From CAZKVU01 sp964556475 (GTDB taxonomy: Bacteria; Patescibacteriota; Microgenomatia; UBA1406; HO2-37-13b): a stretch of DNA of 13,811 nucleotides. Position 1 is the first letter of the stretch. The number at the start of each line of letters is the position of its first letter. Location: contig CAZKVU010000020.1 in assembly GCA_964556475.1 (NCBI GenBank), positions 1 to 13,811 on the forward strand, given 5' to 3'. The notes beneath the pieces are model-generated. The model was not told the DNA's origin and ran no database searches. It saw only the letters and a list, made by a program, of their open reading frames with translations. This document shows positions 7,299 to 13,811 of this stretch, one piece after another. The position numbers and the translations under genes were made by a program.

Positions 7299-8969
7299 TT
7301 AGATTTTTTCTAAAACACGAATGCCTAATAAATTGAGCCCATTTTTCATTATTCTTGCAACATGCTGAGCAATACAAATCCGAGCATTTCGGAGTTCGAC
7401 ATTTTCTTCTTTTAGGATAGAGCGTTTTTCATACAAAGTGTTAAATGTTTGAGCAAGTTGATATAGATATGTGCACAAAATATGCGGACTCATACTATTT
7501 GCGGATTCTGTGATCGCTTCATCAAAGAGATTGAGTTTTCGTAGAACCATCATGTCTTCTGATGTGAGAAGTTGCGCATTTTCATTGCTAATACTTTTTC
7601 CAGAAACACTTTCCAAAGTACCAACCATACTGAAAATCCGCGAGTATACATATTGTAAATATGGCCCGGAATTTCCTTGCAATGAAATTGATTCTTGTAC
7701 ATCAAATGAAATATTTTTTCGTGCTTCAACTTTGAGGAATGAATATTTTACTGCGCCGACAGCAAGGACTTCAGCAGTTTCTTCCGGGACGTTATATTCC
7801 TCCTGGATTTTTTTACGAGTGTCGTTAAGCAAGCCAACCCCGGGCATAACATTTCCTTTTCGTGAAGACATTTTGCCATCCTTCAAATCAACAAATCCAT
7901 ATGCGAAATGCAATTGTTTGTTTTCGAATTTTTCTGGATCAATAAGCGCTTCGGCTTTAAAGGTTGTCTGGAAAAAGCTTTTCTGTTCAGGCCCGACTAC
8001 ATGAATACATTGATCAACATGACCAAATTCGGTAAATTCGAGTTCTGCTAATCCAAGCTCTTTTCCTTCATAGGTTGGCAATCCGAGTTTGTTAACAAAC
8101 ACGCGGGTATCAACGCCGTGCTGTGTTCCGTCAAGAATAATAGCACCGTCATCTTTTGTAAGAATGCCATCGCTCACTGCTTTATGTGCAATTTCTAAGC
8201 CACGATCTGCAACTTCGCTTTCAAAAAATAATCGCTTAAACGATGTATCGACTCGCTGATAAATGCTGTCAAAATAATCTAAACTCCATTGTCGGGTTTC
8301 TTTCCAGAGTGGTTCAACCGCAGGATCATGTTCGTAAATCTGTCGATTGATTGTATGTATGTGCTCCTTTGCTTGATCGTCTGATTCGTATGCGGTGTTT
8401 CCTTCTGCATATGCCTTACCTAAGTAGGCAATCTTGTCATCAAGCGGCATATTTTTTATTGTGTCTGATTTAAGATCAATGTTATTTTTTTGGAGAATAT
8501 AGAGGCACTTTGCAATATGTAGACCAACATCTCCCTGATAATTAACTCGGGTTATCTCGTGGTTTTGTGATTCAAAAAGTCTACAAAGTGACTCGCCCAG
8601 AGTAATATTCCTCAGATGCCCGATGTGGAACATTTTGTGAGTATTAGGGTGTGCGAATTCGACAACAATATGTTTTTTTATTGATGATGATGACTCTGCA
8701 TGATCGGTGTCATGTGTAAGATACTTCAGTAGCTCATCTCGAGAAATAAACAGATTGATGAAATTTCCAACAACATCGACTTTTTCAAAAAAATTATTGT
8801 GACGGAGTTGTTCGGCTAATGATTCAGCGGTGATTTCTGGTTTGTGCGCTTGAATTTGTTGAACATTGATAGCAATATCGCCAAATTGATCGTGTTTTGG
8901 TGTCATAAGAGGGATCGTATCAACACCTGTTACATCAGCAATAATTTTTGATATTGTATCTTTCAACAT
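7299..8969 (-). CDS. argS: Arginyl-tRNA synthetase
   Basis: A protein of 556 residues, complete and of normal family length. The N-terminal additional domain ends near GNFINLFIS (68-76). The catalytic core has the class I signature in HIGH form (115-118, in HKMFHIGHLRN) and KMSSR (366-370) as the KMSKS loop. The C-terminal part from about 425 is the helical anticodon-binding DALR domain, ending in a GLNLLGI pattern. It charges tRNA-Arg in the cytoplasm. It is a housekeeping gene inserted between surface-protein genes upstream and a phosphatase/glycan string downstream, with which it probably shares a transcript. A perfect extended -10 sits directly before the start, so it also has its own promoter. 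Confidence 0.97.
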   Translation of the reverse strand: MLKDTISKIIADVTGVDTIPLMTPKHDQFGDIAINVQQIQAHKPEITAESLAEQLRHNNFFEKVDVVGNFINLFISRDELLKYLTHDTDHAESSSSIKKHIVVEFAHPNTHKMFHIGHLRNITLGESLCRLFESQNHEITRVNYQGDVGLHIAKCLYILQKNNIDLKSDTIKNMPLDDKIAYLGKAYAEGNTAYESDDQAKEHIHTINRQIYEHDPAVEPLWKETRQWSLDYFDSIYQRVDTSFKRLFFESEVADRGLEIAHKAVSDGILTKDDGAIILDGTQHGVDTRVFVNKLGLPTYEGKELGLAELEFTEFGHVDQCIHVVGPEQKSFFQTTFKAEALIDPEKFENKQLHFAYGFVDLKDGKMSSRKGNVMPGVGLLNDTRKKIQEEYNVPEETAEVLAVGAVKYSFLKVEARKNISFDVQESISLQGNSGPYLQYVYSRIFSMVGTLESVSGKSISNENAQLLTSEDMMVLRKLNLFDEAITESANSMSPHILCTYLYQLAQTFNTLYEKRSILKEENVELRNARICIAQHVARIMKNGLNLLGIRVLEKI

Positions 8970-8975
8970 GGCACT

Positions 8976-8984
8976 ATTGTATCA
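8976..8984 (-). promoter_or_regulatory. Extended -10 before argS, probably leaderless
   Basis: Read on the minus strand, TGATACAAT gives a TGn extended -10 ending exactly 6 nt before the argS ATG. It lies in the 30-bp gap after the pilin gene. No Shine-Dalgarno sequence and no convincing -35 are present. Confidence 0.6.
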
Positions 8985-8999
8985 AAATCAATGCACGAT

Positions 9000-9803
9000 T
9001 TACATTGACATGACAAAGAAATCAGCGGGGATTTGTGGATATGAAACAAAGAGCTGTGATGTTTTTTGGACGCCGCTTGCTGTTTCAGCGGTTGAAACGA
9101 TGGTTCTACCTTGAACAGGCCAGTTACCGCCAGCTTCGCGGGTTAATCTGAAAGTTGCTCCTCCGAATGCATCGTTCGTTGCAATAACGCGTATAAAGAG
9201 TAACTGGAAAGTGCCCATTGATAGTGAGGCGTCAAATGTTGTTGTGTTGGTAGAGGAACCGGTTGTTGCAATAGAACATGGATCAATAATGCGGCGTTGA
9301 ACAACGCCTGTCGTTGTACTCATAGACGTTAATTCAACTGCCATTTCGTTTGTACCTCCACAGTCATTGCTCGACGGGGTAAGTCGTGAAATGTGAAAGG
9401 CGCTGGAATAGGTTCCGGTGATTGTTTCGGTTGCTTCGTCATAGCCGCTTGCATAAAAAGTGTATTGCTGATCTTTTGGAATAACCGGTGTATCAAATGT
9501 GGTGGCTGAAGATGTGCTTTCAACAGCTTGGCCGCTGATGTCAGTACCCGAACGGAATAAATTTGAGAAACCTGAACCAGTTATGTCGGTGCCAGATTCA
9601 ATCGCAGCATCAATACCTGCGTCTGCAGCAGCCTCGGCACGTTTATTATCTTCTTCAAGTTTTGCTGTTTGAGTGTCCTTGACAGTGTTTTCAACAAGAG
9701 ACAGTCCGACAGTTAAAAGTACGCTTGCAACAAGAACAAGAATAAGGAGCACCTGGCCGGATTGAGATTGTGAGCGGAAATATGTAACACTTTTTTTATT
9801 CAT
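9000..9803 (-). CDS. PilX-like minor type IV pilin
   Basis: A protein of 267 residues. A short polar leader ends in SGQ, followed by a hydrophobic helix (about 17-37, GQVLLILVLVASVLLTVGL) and then an amphipathic stretch with RAEAAADAGID, which matches the AAEAG pattern of PilX N-terminal domains. Prepilin peptidase would cut after the Gly of SGQ. The usual Glu at position +5 of mature pilins is absent. The rest is Ser/Thr-rich beta-type sequence, and the C-terminus ends QLFVSYPQIPADFF, a pattern I associate with CPR PilX proteins. The role is probably as a minor component of a surface pilus. Start: two ATGs in tandem (9806 and 9803). The second is 7 nt from an extended -10 and is preferred on spacing. 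It follows a secreted Cys-rich gene, and argS comes next. No pilus motor genes are in the window. Confidence 0.75.
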   Translation of the reverse strand: MNKKSVTYFRSQSQSGQVLLILVLVASVLLTVGLSLVENTVKDTQTAKLEEDNKRAEAAADAGIDAAIESGTDITGSGFSNLFRSGTDISGQAVESTSSATTFDTPVIPKDQQYTFYASGYDEATETITGTYSSAFHISRLTPSSNDCGGTNEMAVELTSMSTTTGVVQRRIIDPCSIATTGSSTNTTTFDASLSMGTFQLLFIRVIATNDAFGGATFRLTREAGGNWPVQGRTIVSTAETASGVQKTSQLFVSYPQIPADFFVMSM

Positions 9804-9810
9804 CATATTT

Positions 9811-9819
9811 ATGATACCA
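9811..9819 (-). promoter_or_regulatory. Extended -10 before the pilin gene
   Basis: On the minus strand this reads TGGTATCAT, a TGn extended -10 ending 4 nt before the first ATG and 7 nt before the second. It sits in the 21-24-bp gap behind the Cys-rich gene, implying an internal promoter. Confidence 0.5.
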
Positions 9820-9827
9820 CTTTTATA

Positions 9828-11546
9828 TTATGTACTTGATCGACTAAATGTTCTGGTTGAGAACAAATTCCATAACGGCATATATTGATTTACAAAATCA
9901 AAGGTAAAGTAGCAGGTTGGCTTTGTTGAATCAGTTCGTTTGCGCTTTGCCAAGCAATCAACATCATTAAGTGAAATGACATTGCCGTTCATTTTAAGTG
10001 AATTTGTGGTAGTTGCTCCTTGAGCGATATCTGATGCAAAATCAAATCTGTTTGCAATAAAAATACCGTTCATTTCACTAATGGTTGATTTAATATTGAT
10101 TGTTCCGTCAACGATGATTGCCATTGCAGCATTCGGCGGATTAAATTGATTAGCTAGATCGAAATTAAGATCTCCATTATCAATCAGGAGGACAAAGGGT
10201 GCTTTACCCTGCATACCATTATTATCGATTTCATAAATTGTTTGCTGTCCATTAATATAATTGACTTTGTTGGTTTGAACATCTTCAGGATCAGAAATAG
10301 TCACTGTTTCTTTGCGAGCTCGCATGTATTGAATGAATGTATCAGGTGTAAATTCACCGGTATAGTTGTATGCTGCATTACCGTATGACCATCGAGGATA
10401 GTTTGCAACACCATTCCCTAAGCTGATGTTACCCTTTACTGAAAGTAAGCCGCTTAAATTAATAGTATGACAGTTGTATGAATTAGCCGGATTAGAACAC
10501 GGACCCGTGTCTGAGACATCATATGCTGCTGCATTAGTTGGAATTGGATTTGAGAGTGCAGCTTTGTCATTATATGACGTGTCCTTTGTTTTAAGCCAGG
10601 CGTTTGACGTATTAGGAGCTTGGCAGCAGACCATACCAGGGAGACAGGATTGGCCGTCGGCGTTACCTGCCGTAGTCCCAAAGCCTCCCTTTAGGTTCGT
10701 AGCTGCTGAGGAACTAATCGAGCAACCTGCATTTACAAATGATGAGCTTGTAGTATTGCATGCGCATGGGTGGGAACATACGAGTGGAGTTATACAAAGA
10801 TACACACCTGTTGGTGTTGGAGATGCTGTGGGAAGCGGAGTAGGTGTGTTACCAGGATTTCCGCCGCTCTGACAAACGACATTAAACCGTTTTACGCATA
10901 TCTGTCCTCCACAGTTCATGACAGCATCATAGCTGCCAGGATAATTATATCGATGGGCCAAAGGGAATTGTGTGGGACCAGGATTGAAAGTATCAGAACC
11001 ACCGTCTCCCCATGTTATTGTACCAGCTGCATTCGAGGTTACAGTAAAAGATGTTGTGCCTGAATATTTTGGACATTGAGGTGTTCCATTTACACTAATA
11101 TTACAACTACTATCACAGCTCCCTGATACTACGGGTGGTTTGCAGCTTGTACCACATTGCAAGGTTGTTCCACATAAGTTTTGGCCCTCCTCCATCCAAG
11201 TCTGACTCGCGTTCCACGTCTTAGTAGGCACAGTTTCTAACACTGAATATCGTTGTATTTCGCCAGCCCACATAACAACCTCAGGATCAGTTTCGGGGAT
11301 AATTGTATTGTCATAGACATAGTTATCATTACCAGCAATAGGAATAGCGTTGCCTGGGGTAGCAGCTATTTTGACCTCTTTATCGTCTGGGCCATATTGT
11401 GTTTGGAGTTGACATGTTAAACTTGTGGTTCCGCCTCCGCCCATGCCTTGCGCCTGGACTGCAGAATATTTATTCTGCAAAAAAATAGTAAGTAAGAAAA
11501 TCAAGATTAAACTACCGCATAAAATAGTGAGATATTTTTTTAGCAT
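9828..11546 (-). CDS. Secreted Cys-rich PKD-domain surface protein
   Basis: A protein of 572 residues with a signal peptide: basic start, hydrophobic core at about 8-22 and likely cleavage after A32 (AVQA). Residues 45-160 are Cys-rich. Residues 163-226 look like a PKD domain, with TWGDGG (178-183) and YPGSYDAVM (202-210). A Pro/Thr linker follows at 228-247. A dense cysteine module spans 250-310 (8 Cys, ending CLPGMVCC). The C-terminal part (about 360-560) is beta-rich, with LLIDNGDLNF and AIIVDGTINI strands and NGIFIANRFD, resembling the DUF7305-like exposed part of PilX-type pilus proteins. The mature protein has 22 Cys, an even number that suits disulfides. It lies just upstream of a PilX-like pilin, so a role as a pilus-associated or adhesive surface protein is inferred. 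There is no cell-wall sorting signal or C-terminal membrane anchor. Confidence 0.7.
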   Translation of the reverse strand: MLKKYLTILCGSLILIFLLTIFLQNKYSAVQAQGMGGGGTTSLTCQLQTQYGPDDKEVKIAATPGNAIPIAGNDNYVYDNTIIPETDPEVVMWAGEIQRYSVLETVPTKTWNASQTWMEEGQNLCGTTLQCGTSCKPPVVSGSCDSSCNISVNGTPQCPKYSGTTSFTVTSNAAGTITWGDGGSDTFNPGPTQFPLAHRYNYPGSYDAVMNCGGQICVKRFNVVCQSGGNPGNTPTPLPTASPTPTGVYLCITPLVCSHPCACNTTSSSFVNAGCSISSSAATNLKGGFGTTAGNADGQSCLPGMVCCQAPNTSNAWLKTKDTSYNDKAALSNPIPTNAAAYDVSDTGPCSNPANSYNCHTINLSGLLSVKGNISLGNGVANYPRWSYGNAAYNYTGEFTPDTFIQYMRARKETVTISDPEDVQTNKVNYINGQQTIYEIDNNGMQGKAPFVLLIDNGDLNFDLANQFNPPNAAMAIIVDGTINIKSTISEMNGIFIANRFDFASDIAQGATTTNSLKMNGNVISLNDVDCLAKRKRTDSTKPTCYFTFDFVNQYMPLWNLFSTRTFSRSST

Positions 11547-11553
11547 GCCTACT

Positions 11554-11559
11554 TATATA
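11554..11559 (-). promoter_or_regulatory. Possible -10 before the Cys-rich gene
   Basis: An alternating TA run (minus strand GGTATATATATAAG) precedes the ATG. Within it, TATATA lies 7 nt and TATAAG 5 nt before the start. The run is in the 49-bp gap after the large gene. AGTAGG next to the start is a poor Shine-Dalgarno match. Confidence 0.4.
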
Positions 11560-11595
11560 TATACCTGAGGCATTAAGGAAAAACAAGAGAGAAGC

Positions 11596-13811
11596 TTATC
11601 TGGTGTATGATCGCTGCACTGATCGATGAGGCACGGTTCCAATCGGATATGCGCGGCGACTGGGGGATGTATCAGATATTTTTGGTCTAAACTGCGAGCG
11701 ATCGAAAAGTGGCATTGTTAAGACTGGTATTTGTTTCGATTTTTCACTGTTTGCTTGAGAACTTGTTCCATCATCACTTTTGTCGAAAGTCAAAGCAGCT
11801 TCAATGGTTCTTGTGACGTCGTCCGGGTAGAAATCGAGATTACCATCAGGTTGAGAAGGTCCTCGGTAGAGAGAACGTACATTTCCTCCTGGAGCCCGCC
11901 AGAAATCCATGCCGAATCGAACACCTGTTTGGTCATATGCTTCTCGAGCGGCGTTAATGATTGTCAGGTAATAATCCTTCGTTGCTTGTTGTCCTTTTTC
12001 AGTGTCGCTTACAGCCATCCCCGCCACAAAACGTAATTCTATGTATGGGTCGTCAGGTCTTAACTCTTTTACACGTTGTGCAAGTTGAACTAAATAGGGG
12101 CGAATGTATTTCATTTTTTCTGGATTTCCGAAAACACCTGCATTATATTCAAAAAAAGGTAATGCAAGGGCATCGACATCAGGATTATTTTCTAGATAGG
12201 TACCAAGTGCTGATACATTGTAATAATCTCCTTGATTCATCATTGAAGATGAGTCTTGAAGAGGAACCATCGCTATTGTTTGGATATCATTGCGCTGCAT
12301 TGGCATATCGGGGTACTTAGATGCTGCTATCTGGCTACAAACTGCAATTGTCGATCGAACTAATGTTTGAAATCGTCCCCGGAAAACAAATTCATCTTTT
12401 GAGCCTGCGCCAGCATATTTTTTTGACCAGAAAAAGGGGTTTTGATTTGCATCTTCCTGAGCAGTGAATTCAATTCTCAATGTAGGTTTTTCACCCCTTT
12501 TAAATGCAGCATACATGACATCAACAGCTCTTTCGGCTTGCTGTTCAAAGAGTGTGTCTACAGCTTCCTGATCGTATGAATCTGGGGTGATAAGACATTC
12601 TCCCCGCGGTGGACATTTTGGACCTAACATAGCACCATCGCCGATGTCAGCAATTGGATGAAAAACAGCATCGGGCATGCTCCCTGTTGCATCGGCCAGC
12701 GCTTCGGCTTGTTCAAGTGGGGAAGGCAAGACCATATTAAATGAAGTTTCCATATTTCTTTCAACAGGTGGATCCATGATAAGATCATTTACTTGATTTA
12801 AGAGCCCTCTGGTCACTTCAGCATCACGAGCAGGATGACCCCAAGCATCAAGGTTATAATAAAGTATTTCAAGACCGCCAATTGCTGGTTGTGGCTGGTC
12901 GAGTAATGTCATCCATTGTTTACCAGTTTTTGGATCAATGAGTTTGTCTCTTAACCTGTTATCGAGATCGTAAAGCGGCCTACCGGCAAGGTTCATATCA
13001 GCTGGACGTTCAAATGTCATGGTTCCCTCGCCGTGATTTTGACCTGGTGGCACAATGAGCATTGGTCTAACTTTCGCCGAAATTCCAGCAGCATTTAGTT
13101 TTCTGACATTAAAAGGACCAGCATTATGAGCGTTTTCCCCGGCTCCGATCGTAACGAATAATTCATCAAATTCATTGTCTGGTGCTCCTTCCACAATGTT
13201 GACTGCCATTGCATCTGATATTTTCCCTAGGGATTGACGAGTTGTTTCTGTAACTTGACGTTCGTCATTTGGGCGTGTTGATCGAGCGCCTTCATTGATA
13301 ACGAGAACTAGTTGCCCGCCATCGTTAGTAATAATTATTCTTTCATGTTCGATAGTATCATTTCTTTCATATGAGATCCCGCGTCCGATATATAACCCTG
13401 CCTGATTTTGCAAGAACATATCAGCTTGTGCTGTGACCATCATAGCACCACCGGGTGTTAATAGTTCATCAAATTTTGCTGGTGGGTAGAGCAAGCCCCG
13501 TTCGTAATTGCGTATTGTATGGTAGGGCTTACCGTCATTTGTGTCATTATCCGGAATCGGAAACGTATCACTTATCTCGATATTTGCTGAGCATCCTTCA
13601 GATAGTTCAAAATCTCGATCGCCTAATTCCATGTTGCCATCTGTTGTAAATCGACATATTTCATTACCATCTTTATCTCGGTAAATAAATGCATCAATCG
13701 GTTTTCCGTGTTCGTCTAGTAATGATCCTGCATATGGAAAAGGGCCTTCGGTATGTGCGAATAGACTTCTGCTGTCAGGAGAATTATTAAATCCTTTTCC
13801 ATTAACATAAA
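11596..13811 (-). CDS. Large protein of unknown function, 5' end outside window
   Basis: The frame stays open to the window edge, giving a fragment of 737 residues with the N-terminus missing, so an ATG at 13632 need not be the start. I do not recognise the family. The first half is rich in Asp, Asn and Gly with probable beta structure and a DKDGNE stretch (45-50) that could bind calcium. Residues about 410-640 show alternating amphipathic helices and hydrophobic strands: TLRIEFTA, IQTIAMVPL, ALALPFFEY, IELRFVAGMA and VRFGMDFWR. This pattern would fit a (beta/alpha)-barrel enzyme such as a glycoside hydrolase, with acidic residues near strand ends, but that is inference. The tail after 665 is low-complexity and ends rich in Arg, Pro and Ser. 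No membrane segment is visible in the part seen. It precedes the secreted Cys-rich gene by 49 bp and may be exported as well. Confidence 0.6.
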   Translation of the reverse strand, partial: YVNGKGFNNSPDSRSLFAHTEGPFPYAGSLLDEHGKPIDAFIYRDKDGNEICRFTTDGNMELGDRDFELSEGCSANIEISDTFPIPDNDTNDGKPYHTIRNYERGLLYPPAKFDELLTPGGAMMVTAQADMFLQNQAGLYIGRGISYERNDTIEHERIIITNDGGQLVLVINEGARSTRPNDERQVTETTRQSLGKISDAMAVNIVEGAPDNEFDELFVTIGAGENAHNAGPFNVRKLNAAGISAKVRPMLIVPPGQNHGEGTMTFERPADMNLAGRPLYDLDNRLRDKLIDPKTGKQWMTLLDQPQPAIGGLEILYYNLDAWGHPARDAEVTRGLLNQVNDLIMDPPVERNMETSFNMVLPSPLEQAEALADATGSMPDAVFHPIADIGDGAMLGPKCPPRGECLITPDSYDQEAVDTLFEQQAERAVDVMYAAFKRGEKPTLRIEFTAQEDANQNPFFWSKKYAGAGSKDEFVFRGRFQTLVRSTIAVCSQIAASKYPDMPMQRNDIQTIAMVPLQDSSSMMNQGDYYNVSALGTYLENNPDVDALALPFFEYNAGVFGNPEKMKYIRPYLVQLAQRVKELRPDDPYIELRFVAGMAVSDTEKGQQATKDYYLTIINAAREAYDQTGVRFGMDFWRAPGGNVRSLYRGPSQPDGNLDFYPDDVTRTIEAALTFDKSDDGTSSQANSEKSKQIPVLTMPLFDRSQFRPKISDTSPSRRAYPIGTVPHRSVQRSYTR

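Noticed and set aside
7471..8004. Plus-strand open frame of 177 codons
   Set aside because: It lies wholly antisense within argS, whose HIGH and KMSSR motifs and full length are clear. The antisense peptide has no recognisable domain.
10474..10872. Plus-strand open frame of 132 codons
   Set aside because: It is antisense to the PKD/linker/Cys part of the secreted protein, whose domain order and signal peptide support the minus strand.

Overview
The window looks like a chromosomal stretch of an ultrasmall, uncultivated bacterium of the Patescibacteria/CPR type, perhaps Microgenomates-like. The clues are a modest GC content, tight gene packing, stop codons that are almost all TAA with one TGA (so the standard code), a PilX-like pilin of the form I associate with that group, large GT-C-type membrane proteins with no O-antigen pathway enzymes nearby, and almost no Shine-Dalgarno sequences. 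The lineage is inferred from gene style only, because no rRNA or ribosomal protein gene is present.

Layout: positions 1-109 hold a 33-bp-period array built on an 18-bp core that contains a palindrome. The last unit of the array is the -10 box of the first gene. Four plus-strand genes follow: a membrane-anchored TPR protein (116-547), an FNR-type flavin/NAD(P)H oxidoreductase (568-1287), a polytopic membrane protein of GT-C-like layout (1311-2975), and a GT39/ArnT-like membrane glycosyltransferase (2991-4724). They meet a seven-gene minus-strand block head-on, with only 15 bp between the facing stop codons.

The minus-strand block, in transcription order from the right edge, is: a large protein of unknown function whose 5' end lies outside the window (11596-13811); a secreted Cys-rich PKD-domain protein (9828-11546); a PilX-like minor pilin (9000-9803); arginyl-tRNA synthetase (7299-8969); a HAD-type phosphatase (6734-7297); a GT4 glycosyltransferase (5545-6729); and a SAM methyltransferase (4740-5612). 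The last four are packed within 4 bp or overlap, which suggests one transcript.

How they fit together: two lipid-linked-sugar-type membrane transferases and a GT4/methyltransferase pair point to building and decorating a surface glycan. The pilin, the Cys-rich secreted protein and the large unknown protein look like an extracellular attachment or surface apparatus. Most genes that are not tightly coupled to an upstream gene carry a -10-like hexamer, often with an extended TGn, ending 6-7 nt before the start codon. This suggests that leaderless transcription is the normal mode here, including within the gene strings. No mobile element, tRNA, rRNA, CRISPR array or gene-free stretch over 300 bp was seen.
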